A stretch of 47,712 bases of DNA, taken from the NCBI GenBank assembly GCA_017399535.1, contig JAFQBX010000012.1, positions 1 through 47,712 of the forward strand, in the 5' to 3' direction. Shown here in pieces: positions 18,206-27,056 of the stretch. The first letter of the stretch is position 1; every line of letters begins with the position of its first letter. Source of the stretch: Clostridia bacterium (GTDB taxonomy: Bacteria > Bacillota > Clostridia > Oscillospirales > Acutalibacteraceae). Below the pieces are notes generated by a model that saw nothing but the letters and a program-made list of their open reading frames with translations, ran no database searches and was not told where the DNA came from. The position numbers and the translations under genes are program-made.

Positions 18206-18267
18206 TCCTGCTTGTTTACATAATTTTACAGCCAAAACCACCTTTTTTCATCTGATTTCACCTGTTT

Positions 18268-18337
18268 CGTGGTCAAATCGTGGTCAAATCGTGGTCAAAA
18301 TCGTGGTCAAAATCAGGGTCAAAAAGTGGTCAAAAAT
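18268..18337. repeat. Tandem GTGGTCAAA repeats after tRNA-Trp
   Basis: Six imperfect tandem units of CGTGGTCAAAT type with an 11-12 base period (starts near 18268, 18279, 18290, 18302, 18314 and 18326). On the minus strand they read as iterated TTTTGACCACGA. The rest of the gene-free interval 18206-18498 is A+T-rich with nothing else recognised. Confidence 0.85.
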
Positions 18338-18498
18338 GAGCGGAAAACACGCGGGAAATGAGTAAGACGGCGACATGGTTTTCCCATTTCTCGTTTATTT
18401 TATTTATTTAATAAAAGTTACGAAAATTCTGCACAACTCGCATTTTTTTAATATTCCGAAAAGCAAAATATAAAACTCTAATAAATGATGTTTATATA

Positions 18499-18527
18499 TT
18501 GCCAAATTTATCGAAACGTTGTATAAT
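18499..18527 (+). promoter_or_regulatory. Promoter of the pilus operon
   Basis: TTGCCA (18499-18504), 17-base spacer, TATAAT (18522-18527). The whole segment closely resembles the hsd promoter at 36513-36541. Confidence 0.8.
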
Positions 18528-18534
18528 ATAATGT

Positions 18535-18749
18535 TATAGGGGGAACTATGCCCATTAGTTAAAAAACAATAAAAGACAGATACAGAAGGTCAGTGCAGTG
18601 CGCTTTTGTTAATCGCACAAATAAGGGATAATGGTGACCTTTTAAATCAAAAAACAAAAATACATATGCGAAACTATTCGTAATGTATAAAGAGTTTATT
18701 TGATATAAGCTTTATAGAAGGTTTTGCATTGTTTAGGGGATTAAGAATA
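18535..18749 (+). other. Structured 5' leader of the pilus operon
   Basis: About 215 nt of untranslated leader. An outer helix GAAGGTCA (18585-18592) / TGACCTTT (18635-18642) of 8 pairs, one of them G.U, encloses an inner helix GTGCG (18598-18602) / CGCAC (18614-18618). I cannot match it to a named riboswitch. Confidence 0.5.
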
Positions 18750-19289
18750 GTGGAAAAAGATTCAAAGAAAAAGTACAGTTTTTTTAAATCGGCTTTATTT
18801 AGGTCGACCTTAAAAATAGTTATTATCGTAATAGTAACCGCGTCGCTTCTTTTGAATTTGTTTACCTTTATTATGCCGGTTGTCAAGTACTATGGTACGA
18901 GCATGTCGCCCATGTTAGAGGACGGACAAATTTTGATTGTAAATAAAATATCGGACATTGAGAGCGGAGATATCATAGCGTTCTATTATAATAATAAGGT
19001 ATTGGTGCGGCGAGTTGTCGCAACGGGAAACGAGCAAGTATCCATTGATGTTTTCGGCACGGTTTCGGTTAACGGAAAGGAATTGGACGAGCCATACGTT
19101 GAAAACAAGACATTGGGACAGTGTAATTTGAATTTTCCGTACAATATACCTTCGGGAGCGTTTTTCGTTCTGGGGGATAACAGGGATTCTGCAATGGACA
19201 GTCGGTTAGAAGAAATAGGTGTAGTAACCGATGACCGACTGATTGGAAAGGTAGTTTTTTCGATAAAACCGTTTGGGTTAATAGATTAA
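18750..19289 (+). CDS. Signal peptidase I dedicated to the pilus operon
   Basis: Membrane signal peptidase that removes signal peptides from exported precursors, here most likely the pilins encoded downstream. With the GTG start (179 residues) a transmembrane helix lies at about 21-42. The catalytic Ser51 is in GTSMSPML, the general base Lys83 in NNKVLVRRVVA, and the C-terminal box is GDNRDSAMDSR. The frame opens at TTG 18729, but GTG 18750 is preferred because AGGGG lies 10 nt upstream. First gene of the operon, 29 bases before the adhesin gene. Signal peptidases bundled with pilins and sortases are common in Gram-positive pilus islets (known). Confidence 0.9.
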   Translation: MEKDSKKKYSFFKSALFRSTLKIVIIVIVTASLLLNLFTFIMPVVKYYGTSMSPMLEDGQILIVNKISDIESGDIIAFYYNNKVLVRRVVATGNEQVSIDVFGTVSVNGKELDEPYVENKTLGQCNLNFPYNIPSGAFFVLGDNRDSAMDSRLEEIGVVTDDRLIGKVVFSIKPFGLID

Positions 19290-19318
19290 AAATTTTTTAA
19301 GTAGAGAGTGGAACAACA

Positions 19319-22300
19319 ATGAATGCTTTTGAGAGCAAAAAGCTTAATATAAAAAGCATTATATTTGTCGCAATCATGGCGGTACTCGGTGTCGCAGCTT
19401 GCGTTTTGTTGTTCTGCCTTAATATCACTCCTGCCGTAGCTTTAGAACAGCAAATTCGTTGCGGTATTGAGGGGCATACACACACGGATAGTTGCTATGA
19501 CGGCGATTTTTTGATATGCGAAAAACCTGCGCATACTCACGACGGTAACTGTTATATCGTTCTGCTGAAGGAAAACGATATTAACGAAATATTGACACTG
19601 CTTGGGAATAGCGATGCCCGTTCACTTGAATATGTTATAACCGATACCATGTCATCGGCGCTTACCTTTAATTCTAATATAAATGCAGTAGAAATTGTTG
19701 ATGCTCAACCGATTGTTTTTTCGCAAAACACGGTAGCGGAGCTTAATAATACGATTTCTCATGAAGAAGAGCTTCCGGATATAGTGTTTAACGAGAACAT
19801 CAATAACATAAACACCATAGAGTTGGATGACGTAACAACCAATGAAATACAGAGCGGCGCAGGAGCAACTACATTAAGCGTTGGTGAAGAACCGGTCACT
19901 TCAAACTATACAGCGAATTTTTATATCTACTTAGATGGAAAATGGAACTGCATTGGCTCGTTGCCTTTCACATCTGTAAAAAATGGCACCCGATATAACG
20001 GCACAATCGCAACCTCAGATATTTTAAATCTTGTAAATAACGCCCTTGATGCTAATTTTGTTTACAATTCATTTGATATTGCCGTATCCACTTCGCAAAA
20101 CAGCGGATATTCAAAAAGCAATATAGGAATGAATTCGGTAACAACGACAATAGCATACAGACAATCAAGCACAAATATCAGAAGTGTAAGGCATGTTAGG
20201 TTGATACCTGAAGGCGGGTCTGCAACCAGCACGGCGTTCGCGTTTTATACAGTAAAATATGTTTATCCCGATGGAAACACAGTAACGAACTATGTGCGTT
20301 CGGGTACGACCATAACGCTTCCGTCCGGTAATTACGAGTGGTCGAACGGCAATAATACCTATTCTTCCGGCGAGGCAGTAACAATAACATCCACGACCAC
20401 GTTCGAAGCAATAACGTTAGGTCCGCCTACTTATGTTAATATCAATTACGACGTAGATTTCCCGGTTGTAAGCGGGGTTACGGTTGGTGCGACTCCTACG
20501 ATTGCAGGGTACGCCACAACAACGCATAGGGATGAATATACCGAGAATTCGGAAGCAACCGTTCGCAACGTTTCTCAGCAATCGGTGCAAGGAACGGTAA
20601 ATAACAATAGTACGGGACTGACTCGTGTAATTCAGTTTAAAGGATGGAGGGTTGGCACCACCGATGTCATTCTTCAACCAAATACCAAGCTGATATGGGA
20701 GGAGCTTGTTCAGTATTCTAACAATACGACAAGCATAAAGTTGACTGCTGTTTGGGATTATAGTCCCTTGCAAACAGCAACCTTCTTTATCCGTTTTGAC
20801 TCGGTTGCGGTTGATACCGAGGGAAATATTACCGGACAGGATTCCAATAAATATACTAAACAAATTTTTGCAGCTTATGTAGGCGGAGTTGACACCTCCC
20901 TCGGCGCGACCCAGCTTCAAAGAAATTATGGAATTGCAGATACCACGTCGGACAATTCTTATGGCGCAGACCAAGAGATTCGTGCACTTTACGGAGAGCG
21001 TACAGACGGTGTTTGGTTGAGCGCCTTTCCGACGGATGAATTTGTTTTTGAGGAATTGGTTGAGTATGCACAAACCGGGTATCTTTCGGTGGACGGTGTA
21101 GCCGTAAAAGCCGAAGATTTGAACAGCAAGGAATATGCTATTCGTTGGTATGTATTTAAAAGTCAGGACGATGCGTGGCATATTGATGGAAAATTGGTTA
21201 AGAAGGTCGGTCTAATTCACGTTTATAAGACGTTTGCAGGTAATAAAGAGCTTGTTGCCGAGGCAAAAACCGACTTTTATATCGATGCAATCGATGTTTC
21301 CACCGGCGAAAATACGGTTTTGAATTTGAATAATTATACCACCCGCGATTTAGCAACCGACACTTATATGTGGGAAATCACCGATGTAGAATACGGAGAG
21401 TATTGGGAAATAACCGAGCATCCTCATCAGTTTGATGACGAGCAGGTTAATTTCAGCGTTTATTCTGAGTTTACGGTAATGGACGCTCATGGCGAACAGT
21501 CCATTACAGGCACAGGAACCTCGCTTACGGTTAGCGGCATGACCTATGCGCTCGATGAGGGTGTAGATGAGGTGTTGCGAGCAGAATTTACAAACATATA
21601 TAATCGCAACGATTCGATTATTATTAAAAAGCAGGATAGTTTAACCGGGGTTTCTATTGGAGGAGCCGTATTCCAATTATCACAAAACGGACAAGCGCTT
21701 AAATTCACCTACAATGCCGAAACAGATCGTTATCAATATGATGCCGAAAATGGAAGCGTGGTAAACCTTTCAGGCAATGCAAACGGTTATTACGAAATCT
21801 GTATTGACCATTTCAGTTATGACCTTGGCCCGATAGTTATTAAAGAAATAACGGCACCAACGGGATATACGTCCATCGGCAATATAGAAATCGGCTATAC
21901 CGATGACGGAGAAACGGTTGGCATTCTTAGCGGAAACAGTGAATTGATTAAATTTATTAGCGGTGTATTGATTGTCGGAAACAGCACCGATTCATCCTCG
22001 GTTACTGTTAAAAAAGAGTGGGAGTGCGACCAAACCGAGTGGCAGGATGTTACCGTTCAATTATTAGCGAATGGTAAGCTTGTTACTACTGTTATTGCAG
22101 GAGTTGAGCCGCAGGCAATTCTGAACAGCGACAATAATTGGCAACACACTTGGAAAAATCTTCCTGTTTATGTCAATGGTGTAAAGATTAACTGGTCTGT
22201 AAAAGAAACAATGATTGGTACGGAATCCGCAAAGGCGGACGGTTCGTTTATCAACTGGCTGGTGTCCTATGAATTGCCGATTGTATCGACCGATGGGGAC

Positions 22301-22804
22301 GGTAATGAAAACACCTTGCTCACCATCATAAATACTACTAAACGAGTAATGCTTCGTTTGACCAAAACTGACCTTGGCAAGTCAACGCAGCTTTCGGGAG
22401 CAACCTTTGTTTTGGAAGGGGTGGATGCTCACGGCAACCTTTTGCCAACCGAAGTTGCAAAAACAGCTACAACCGGCGCAACAGGAACGTTGGTGTTTGA
22501 CAACTTAAAGTGTGGCGTCAGGTATCGCCTTACCGAAACGGAAGCCCCAATCGGATACCTAAAAACAAATGAATATATTTATTTAGTAATCAATGAAGAC
22601 GGAACCGTTTCGGTGGAAGAAAGCTTCTTTGCCGAAGCCGGTTCCACGGCCTACAACATTGTTGTTCGAAATGGTATAGCAGTTGACCTTCCCGACTCAG
22701 GGGGCATGGGAACAGGTATGTTTTATGCACTTGGCTTGTTGCTTATGGCGGCAACCCTGTGCATTTACATAAGATATCTCCGTAAAAGGAGGTGTCATAA
22801 TTAG
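19319..22804 (+). CDS. Large sortase-anchored adhesin / pilus tip protein with Cna-B domains
   Basis: A 1161-residue surface protein, probably the pilus tip adhesin. An N-terminal hydrophobic helix (14-34) serves for export. It is followed by two tandem C-x4-HTH-x3-CY motifs (C48/H53/H55/C59 and C67/H72/H74/C78), which may bind metal. A Thr/Asn-rich region follows. The C-terminal third holds three Cna-B/SpaA-like domains (about 764-880, 898-1000 and 1015-1105) with typical KEITAPTGY and TETEAPIGY strands. The end is a sorting signal LPDSGG (1124-1129), a hydrophobic helix and RKRRCHN. LPDSG is a variant of LPXTG and may select a particular sortase of the two encoded here. GAGAGTGGA lies upstream of the ATG. 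Confidence 0.88.
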   Translation: MNAFESKKLNIKSIIFVAIMAVLGVAACVLLFCLNITPAVALEQQIRCGIEGHTHTDSCYDGDFLICEKPAHTHDGNCYIVLLKENDINEILTLLGNSDARSLEYVITDTMSSALTFNSNINAVEIVDAQPIVFSQNTVAELNNTISHEEELPDIVFNENINNINTIELDDVTTNEIQSGAGATTLSVGEEPVTSNYTANFYIYLDGKWNCIGSLPFTSVKNGTRYNGTIATSDILNLVNNALDANFVYNSFDIAVSTSQNSGYSKSNIGMNSVTTTIAYRQSSTNIRSVRHVRLIPEGGSATSTAFAFYTVKYVYPDGNTVTNYVRSGTTITLPSGNYEWSNGNNTYSSGEAVTITSTTTFEAITLGPPTYVNINYDVDFPVVSGVTVGATPTIAGYATTTHRDEYTENSEATVRNVSQQSVQGTVNNNSTGLTRVIQFKGWRVGTTDVILQPNTKLIWEELVQYSNNTTSIKLTAVWDYSPLQTATFFIRFDSVAVDTEGNITGQDSNKYTKQIFAAYVGGVDTSLGATQLQRNYGIADTTSDNSYGADQEIRALYGERTDGVWLSAFPTDEFVFEELVEYAQTGYLSVDGVAVKAEDLNSKEYAIRWYVFKSQDDAWHIDGKLVKKVGLIHVYKTFAGNKELVAEAKTDFYIDAIDVSTGENTVLNLNNYTTRDLATDTYMWEITDVEYGEYWEITEHPHQFDDEQVNFSVYSEFTVMDAHGEQSITGTGTSLTVSGMTYALDEGVDEVLRAEFTNIYNRNDSIIIKKQDSLTGVSIGGAVFQLSQNGQALKFTYNAETDRYQYDAENGSVVNLSGNANGYYEICIDHFSYDLGPIVIKEITAPTGYTSIGNIEIGYTDDGETVGILSGNSELIKFISGVLIVGNSTDSSSVTVKKEWECDQTEWQDVTVQLLANGKLVTTVIAGVEPQAILNSDNNWQHTWKNLPVYVNGVKINWSVKETMIGTESAKADGSFINWLVSYELPIVSTDGDGNENTLLTIINTTKRVMLRLTKTDLGKSTQLSGATFVLEGVDAHGNLLPTEVAKTATTGATGTLVFDNLKCGVRYRLTETEAPIGYLKTNEYIYLVINEDGTVSVEESFFAEAGSTAYNIVVRNGIAVDLPDSGGMGTGMFYALGLLLMAATLCIYIRYLRKRRCHN

Positions 22805-22853
22805 TACGTTTTCAATAAATTTGAAAAAATATAACAGAAAAGGAGTTAAAACA

Positions 22854-24566
22854 ATGAAAGCAATCAAAAAAATCTTGGCAATCCTCGTAGTTTTATGTGT
22901 GGTATTCAGTTGTGGCGCTTTGGCGGCAATAGCTGCTGAGCCGACCGGCAGTATTACCATACAGAATCCGGGCAATTCCAATGCCACAGTAGCAGGCAAA
23001 ACCTTCAAAGTTTACAAAATCTTTGACGCTACTACCAGTGGTAACAACACCTCTTATAGCTGGTATAAGGATGGGGGCAACATTCCGTTTTACGATTTCT
23101 TCTATGGCGCAAACGGCATTGTTGGACAGAATGTTGAAAATGGTAATGTTCAGGGTGCCGTTGAGTTTTTAGCAGAAAAGAACTCGGGCGGAAACAACTT
23201 TGAACTCTCGCAGGTTGCAGAAAAGCTGCACGACTACATTGTTGAAAAGAACATAGCTTATGTAGAAAAGATTACCGCTTCGGATACAGCAACCTCTGTT
23301 ACCGTTTCTGACCTTAGCTACGGCTATTATCTTGTGTATGACGATACCGACCTTTCAGGCGACGGTACCAGCGCTGTACGTTCTGCGGTTATGTTATCCA
23401 ACGTTAACAAGGACGCCGTCATCACCTTGAAGGCAAACCGTCCTCAGATTTTAAAACAAATCAAAAAGCATAATGAAGAATACGGCAAAGGAACCTCGGT
23501 TTCTATCGGTGACACGGTTACATTTAAAATTACAACAGTCGTTCCTTCTCATACCCTCTATACAGATTATACTTACTACGTAGAAGATGTTATGCACGAT
23601 GGTTTGGTTCTTGATGTAGATAGTATCAAGGTGTATCAGAATGATATAGAGCTCGAAGGCGACTTTACTCTTACTACAACAGGATTGAGTGAAGGTGTTG
23701 ACTTTAAGGTTGATTTCACCGCTCTCATGAATGACGATGACAAATATGAAATCGGCGACGAGCTGGTTATCATATATGACGCAAAGGTCACAAATGCCAT
23801 CCAGGCACAAAAGGCAAACCAGAATACAGCAAAGCTTACTTACAGCAACGACCCGACCTCACAGACATCTACCGGTAGCGTAAGTGATGTTGCTAACGTG
23901 TATTCTTATCAGTTTGTATTTACTAAATTTGCCGAAGATACACACGGCGTTTTGACAAACGTTCGTTTGGCAGGTGCAGAATTCAAGCTTTTCAGAGTGG
24001 TTGAGGGTCAGGAGGACCAGCTTATCACATTTACAACAATAGAAAAAACTCATGAATCTACCGAGGAGGGTGGCCAAGCAACTACATATATACAATACGT
24101 AGTCGCAGAAGGAAGCACCGGCTCTATCGACACCCTAACAACCCATAACAAAGGTGAAGCTACCATTAGCTTGGGCCATCTCAATATGGGCGGACATCTC
24201 GGCGATGTTTCAATATTTGGTTTGGCAGAGGGCACATACAAGCTTGTCGAAACAAAGGCACCGGATGGCTATGTTATTGCTGATAAGCCCTTCAAAATCA
24301 AAATCGAGGACCAAATCGGCGAGCTGGGCTCTGTTGGCACATTGACCGTTACAGGACAGTATGATGGCGAAATCGGTAACATCGTTAATACAAATGGTAT
24401 TGCCGAATCCATCTTGACCGTTTGGGCAGAAATCACCAACCGACCCGGTTCTGCGCTTCCCGAAACCGGCGGAATAGGTACTACACTCTTTACCGTTTTA
24501 GGTGTAATTCTCATGGCAGGTGCTGTTGCTTTTTTTATTTCAAGAAAAAGAAATAGTGCGGTATAA
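22854..24566 (+). CDS. Backbone (major) pilin, SpaA/FctA-like, LPETG
   Basis: A 570-residue pilin. Signal peptide of about 27 residues (AIKKILAILVV...AIAA). The N-terminal pilin domain is followed by TLKANRPQI, placed where the pilin-motif lysine (YPK type) lies in SpaA pilins. Then come Cna-B-like domains with isopeptide-forming sequence and a clear E-box LVETKAPDGYVI. The C terminus has LPETGG (535-540), a hydrophobic helix and RKRN. The start is set at ATG 22854 because AAAGGAG lies 8 nt upstream; an in-frame ATG at 22821 lacks a site. Its substrate role for the class C sortase just downstream is inferred from gene order. Confidence 0.9.
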   Translation: MKAIKKILAILVVLCVVFSCGALAAIAAEPTGSITIQNPGNSNATVAGKTFKVYKIFDATTSGNNTSYSWYKDGGNIPFYDFFYGANGIVGQNVENGNVQGAVEFLAEKNSGGNNFELSQVAEKLHDYIVEKNIAYVEKITASDTATSVTVSDLSYGYYLVYDDTDLSGDGTSAVRSAVMLSNVNKDAVITLKANRPQILKQIKKHNEEYGKGTSVSIGDTVTFKITTVVPSHTLYTDYTYYVEDVMHDGLVLDVDSIKVYQNDIELEGDFTLTTTGLSEGVDFKVDFTALMNDDDKYEIGDELVIIYDAKVTNAIQAQKANQNTAKLTYSNDPTSQTSTGSVSDVANVYSYQFVFTKFAEDTHGVLTNVRLAGAEFKLFRVVEGQEDQLITFTTIEKTHESTEEGGQATTYIQYVVAEGSTGSIDTLTTHNKGEATISLGHLNMGGHLGDVSIFGLAEGTYKLVETKAPDGYVIADKPFKIKIEDQIGELGSVGTLTVTGQYDGEIGNIVNTNGIAESILTVWAEITNRPGSALPETGGIGTTLFTVLGVILMAGAVAFFISRKRNSAV

Positions 24567-24671
24567 AAGAAATAATTGTTTTTGACGGAATGATGCTTAT
24601 TTTAGTTGACCTAAAAAGCTGTTTCTTTTTCTAAATTTTAAATAAAGATAAATAAAAGGAGGGAAAAACCG

Positions 24672-25532
24672 ATGAAGAAGCATTTACCGACAATTATAAT
24701 GGCGGTTATATTTCTCTGCGGTCTTTCCCTCTTTCTTTATCCTACCGTCAGCAATTTATATAATGAACATTTAAATAATAAGCTTATTGGCGAATATGAG
24801 GAGACCTTCGCTGCCATCCCTTCGGAAGAATTTAATAAAGCGATGCAGGATGCAGTTGATTTTAATAAAAACCGCACAAATGCGGACAAATTGCAAGAGC
24901 TTGGTTTAACCTATGAAGAAGTACTTAATATTGCAGATAACGGAGTGATGGGATACATTGAGATTCCTAAAATCAGTGTTTCGCTCGTTATATATCACTC
25001 TACGGAAGAAACTGCTTTGCAGAGGGGGATTGGACATCTACCCGACTCCCATTTACCTATCGGGGGCAGTAGCACCCATTGTGTACTCGCCGGTCATACT
25101 GGACTGCCTTCGGCGAAATTGCTTACCAATATCGATCACTTGAAAGTAGGCGATCGATTCTATATTCATGTGTTAAACGAGGTTCTGGAATACCAAATTG
25201 ATGATATTTCTGTTGTTGAGCCCCACGAGGTGTCACGGCTCAATGTAATCAGCGGTAAGGACTGTGTTACCTTGGTTACCTGCACGCCCTATGGAGTGAA
25301 TTCTCACCGTTTGCTTGTTCGCGGTGTTCGCGTTGATGACTTGGATCTGTCTGCTAATAAGGACGGAGTTACAAACGAGATTTTAAATATAGGTATGAAA
25401 TACCTGCTAACATTTTCGTTGATTGGGCTTTGTATTATCTTTGTAGTGATAGTGAAATTGCGCTCAATTTATAAAAAGAGAAGGGCGCAAGGCAAAAAAG
25501 GAGACGAGGTAACAGATGAAATTAACCATTAA
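24672..25532 (+). CDS. Class C (pilin-polymerising) sortase
   Basis: Membrane transpeptidase that cleaves LPXTG and joins pilins through a backbone lysine. Transmembrane helices lie at about 7-25 and 232-256, the class C topology. The triad is visible: His142 in LAGHTGLPSA, Cys204 in TLVTCTPYGVN, Arg213 in SHRLLVRG. The DPW/DPF lid motif of many class C sortases is not obvious. AAAGGAGGG precedes the ATG. It lies 105 bases after the backbone pilin gene and overlaps the minor pilin gene by 17 bases. Confidence 0.93.
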   Translation: MKKHLPTIIMAVIFLCGLSLFLYPTVSNLYNEHLNNKLIGEYEETFAAIPSEEFNKAMQDAVDFNKNRTNADKLQELGLTYEEVLNIADNGVMGYIEIPKISVSLVIYHSTEETALQRGIGHLPDSHLPIGGSSTHCVLAGHTGLPSAKLLTNIDHLKVGDRFYIHVLNEVLEYQIDDISVVEPHEVSRLNVISGKDCVTLVTCTPYGVNSHRLLVRGVRVDDLDLSANKDGVTNEILNIGMKYLLTFSLIGLCIIFVVIVKLRSIYKKRRAQGKKGDEVTDEINH

Positions 25533-26403
25533 AAACATAGTTATCTTTATTTTATCGGCAGTGTTTGTTATTGCCTTGGCTTTGCCTTGTCTTGCGGCTA
25601 CGGAAAGCGGAAGCATAACCGTAACTTTAGAGGATAATAGTAAAAATAAAATTAACGGTATAACGGTACATCTTTGTCAAATAGCGGAGCTTAATAATTC
25701 AGGATATTACCCCACCTCGTCGTTTGAAAGCTCCGGCATATCCATTTCGGGCATTGTGAATGGCCCTGACGACCTGACTGCAAAAGCTGTTGTGGATTAT
25801 ATTGAGGACAATGAGATAGACTCGCTGTCATCCGTGTCAGAAAACGGAAAGGTGTCTTTTTCAAATTTGGATTTGGGCATTTGGGTTGTGTTTTGCGAGC
25901 AGGAAGGCAAATATATCTTTAATCCGTATATTGTTTTTTTGCCCTACGAATCGGAAGGTAAACTATTCTACGACGTAGCATCCACACCAAAGACGGAGGA
26001 TAGCAAACCTGATGAAATCAGTATTTATGTTATAAAAAGATGGGACGACAATAATAATGCTGCAAAAAAGCGTCCCGAGTCGGTTGTTGTTGAGCTGTTG
26101 AACGGGAATAAAGCGGTGTCTTCGGTTGAGCTTAGCGAGTCAAATGGATGGACTCATACGTTTACTTGTGTTGCAAAGAATGGCAAGTATTCTGTCAGAG
26201 AAAAAGGCGTAAAGGACTATAAAGCTACATATAGCGGGGATGTAGCTAATGGCTTTGCGGTAACAAATTCATACGTTGGAGAAAAGCTTCCGCAAACGGG
26301 TCAGTATTGGTGGCCGATTGTTATTATGGCTATTGCCGGCTTCTGCTTCGTTTTACTCGGCATCTATGAGATTGGAGTAAAGAAACATGACAAGAAGAAG
26401 TAA
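25516..26403 (+). CDS. Minor/basal pilin with Cna-B domain, LPQTG
   Basis: A 295-residue surface protein. Signal peptide to about 27 (CLAA), an N-terminal beta domain, then a Cna-B-type domain (ISIYVIKRWDDN ... YSVREKG). The sorting signal is LPQTG at 258-262 with a hydrophobic helix and a HDKKK tail. By size and place it fits the cell-wall-linking or ancillary pilin of FctB type (inference). Overlaps the upstream sortase by 17 bases and the downstream sortase by 17 bases, so all three are translationally coupled; AGGAGACGAGG lies before the ATG. Confidence 0.86.
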   Translation: MKLTIKNIVIFILSAVFVIALALPCLAATESGSITVTLEDNSKNKINGITVHLCQIAELNNSGYYPTSSFESSGISISGIVNGPDDLTAKAVVDYIEDNEIDSLSSVSENGKVSFSNLDLGIWVVFCEQEGKYIFNPYIVFLPYESEGKLFYDVASTPKTEDSKPDEISIYVIKRWDDNNNAAKKRPESVVVELLNGNKAVSSVELSESNGWTHTFTCVAKNGKYSVREKGVKDYKATYSGDVANGFAVTNSYVGEKLPQTGQYWWPIVIMAIAGFCFVLLGIYEIGVKKHDKKK

Positions 26404-26959
26404 GGGCATCATCCTTCTGATTGTTGGATGTATTCTGCTTCTAAGCTCAGGCGGTTGGTACATTTATAACGTTCAGGAGGACAAAAACGCAGGGCGTCAA
26501 GCAACTGAAATACTCGGCAAATTAGACAACGAGCAAAATATAATTGATAATAGCGATACCGCTCCTGTGATTACCGTAGATGGTGATGCTTTCTGTGGCA
26601 AGGTTGTTATTGAAAAGCTGGGCGTGGAGCTTCCGGTGTATGATGAATGGAATTATACTCGATTAAGGTCAGCACCCTGTCGTTATATGGGAAGCGTTGC
26701 TACGGATGATATCATTATCGCGGCGCATAATTATAAGAGTCATTTCGGTTCGCTTAACAAGTTGCAGACGGGCGATGAAATTCGATTTATAGACGCTTAT
26801 GGAACAGCGCACACCTATTCGGTATGTGAGCTTGTCACTTTAAACGGAACAGATATTTCAGAGATGCAGTCAAGTGGATGGGATTTTACGCTTTTCACCT
26901 GCACAAAGGGCGGCAAGCAGCGCGTTACCGTTAGATGTAATAGAACCCAAAACCGTTAA
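26387..26959 (+). CDS. Second sortase of the pilus operon (class B/D-like)
   Basis: A 190-residue sortase with one N-terminal transmembrane helix (about 7-27). Its triad is His114 in IAAHNYKSHFG, Cys172 in TLFTCTKGGKQ and Arg179 in RVTVRC. The short length, single helix and TCTKGG sequence separate it from the class C enzyme upstream. It probably attaches the finished pilus or the LPQTG/LPDSG proteins to the wall (inference). Last gene of the operon, followed 54 bases later by a hairpin. Confidence 0.88.
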   Translation: MTRRSKGIILLIVGCILLLSSGGWYIYNVQEDKNAGRQATEILGKLDNEQNIIDNSDTAPVITVDGDAFCGKVVIEKLGVELPVYDEWNYTRLRSAPCRYMGSVATDDIIIAAHNYKSHFGSLNKLQTGDEIRFIDAYGTAHTYSVCELVTLNGTDISEMQSSGWDFTLFTCTKGGKQRVTVRCNRTQNR

Positions 26960-27013
26960 AGACAAAGAACAAAGCAAATAATTATAGTTGCTTCTTTCAA
27001 TTAAATCAATAAA

Positions 27014-27056
27014 CACGGCCCGAAACGGATGAGTTTCGAGCCGTGTGATTTTATTT
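27014..27056. terminator. Bidirectional terminator between pilus operon and integrase
   Basis: CACGGCCCGAAAC and GTTTCGAGCCGTG pair, with one mismatch, around GGATGA. T-rich sequence follows on the plus strand, and A-rich sequence on the left serves the minus-strand integrase. Confidence 0.82.

Noticed and set aside
18268-18337. CRISPR-like array
   Set aside because: The repeat unit is only 11-12 bases without spacers, so it is a tandem repeat, not CRISPR. No other array was seen.
20417-21181. 254-codon minus-strand frame inside the adhesin gene
   Set aside because: Antisense shadow; no start signal and no family features.
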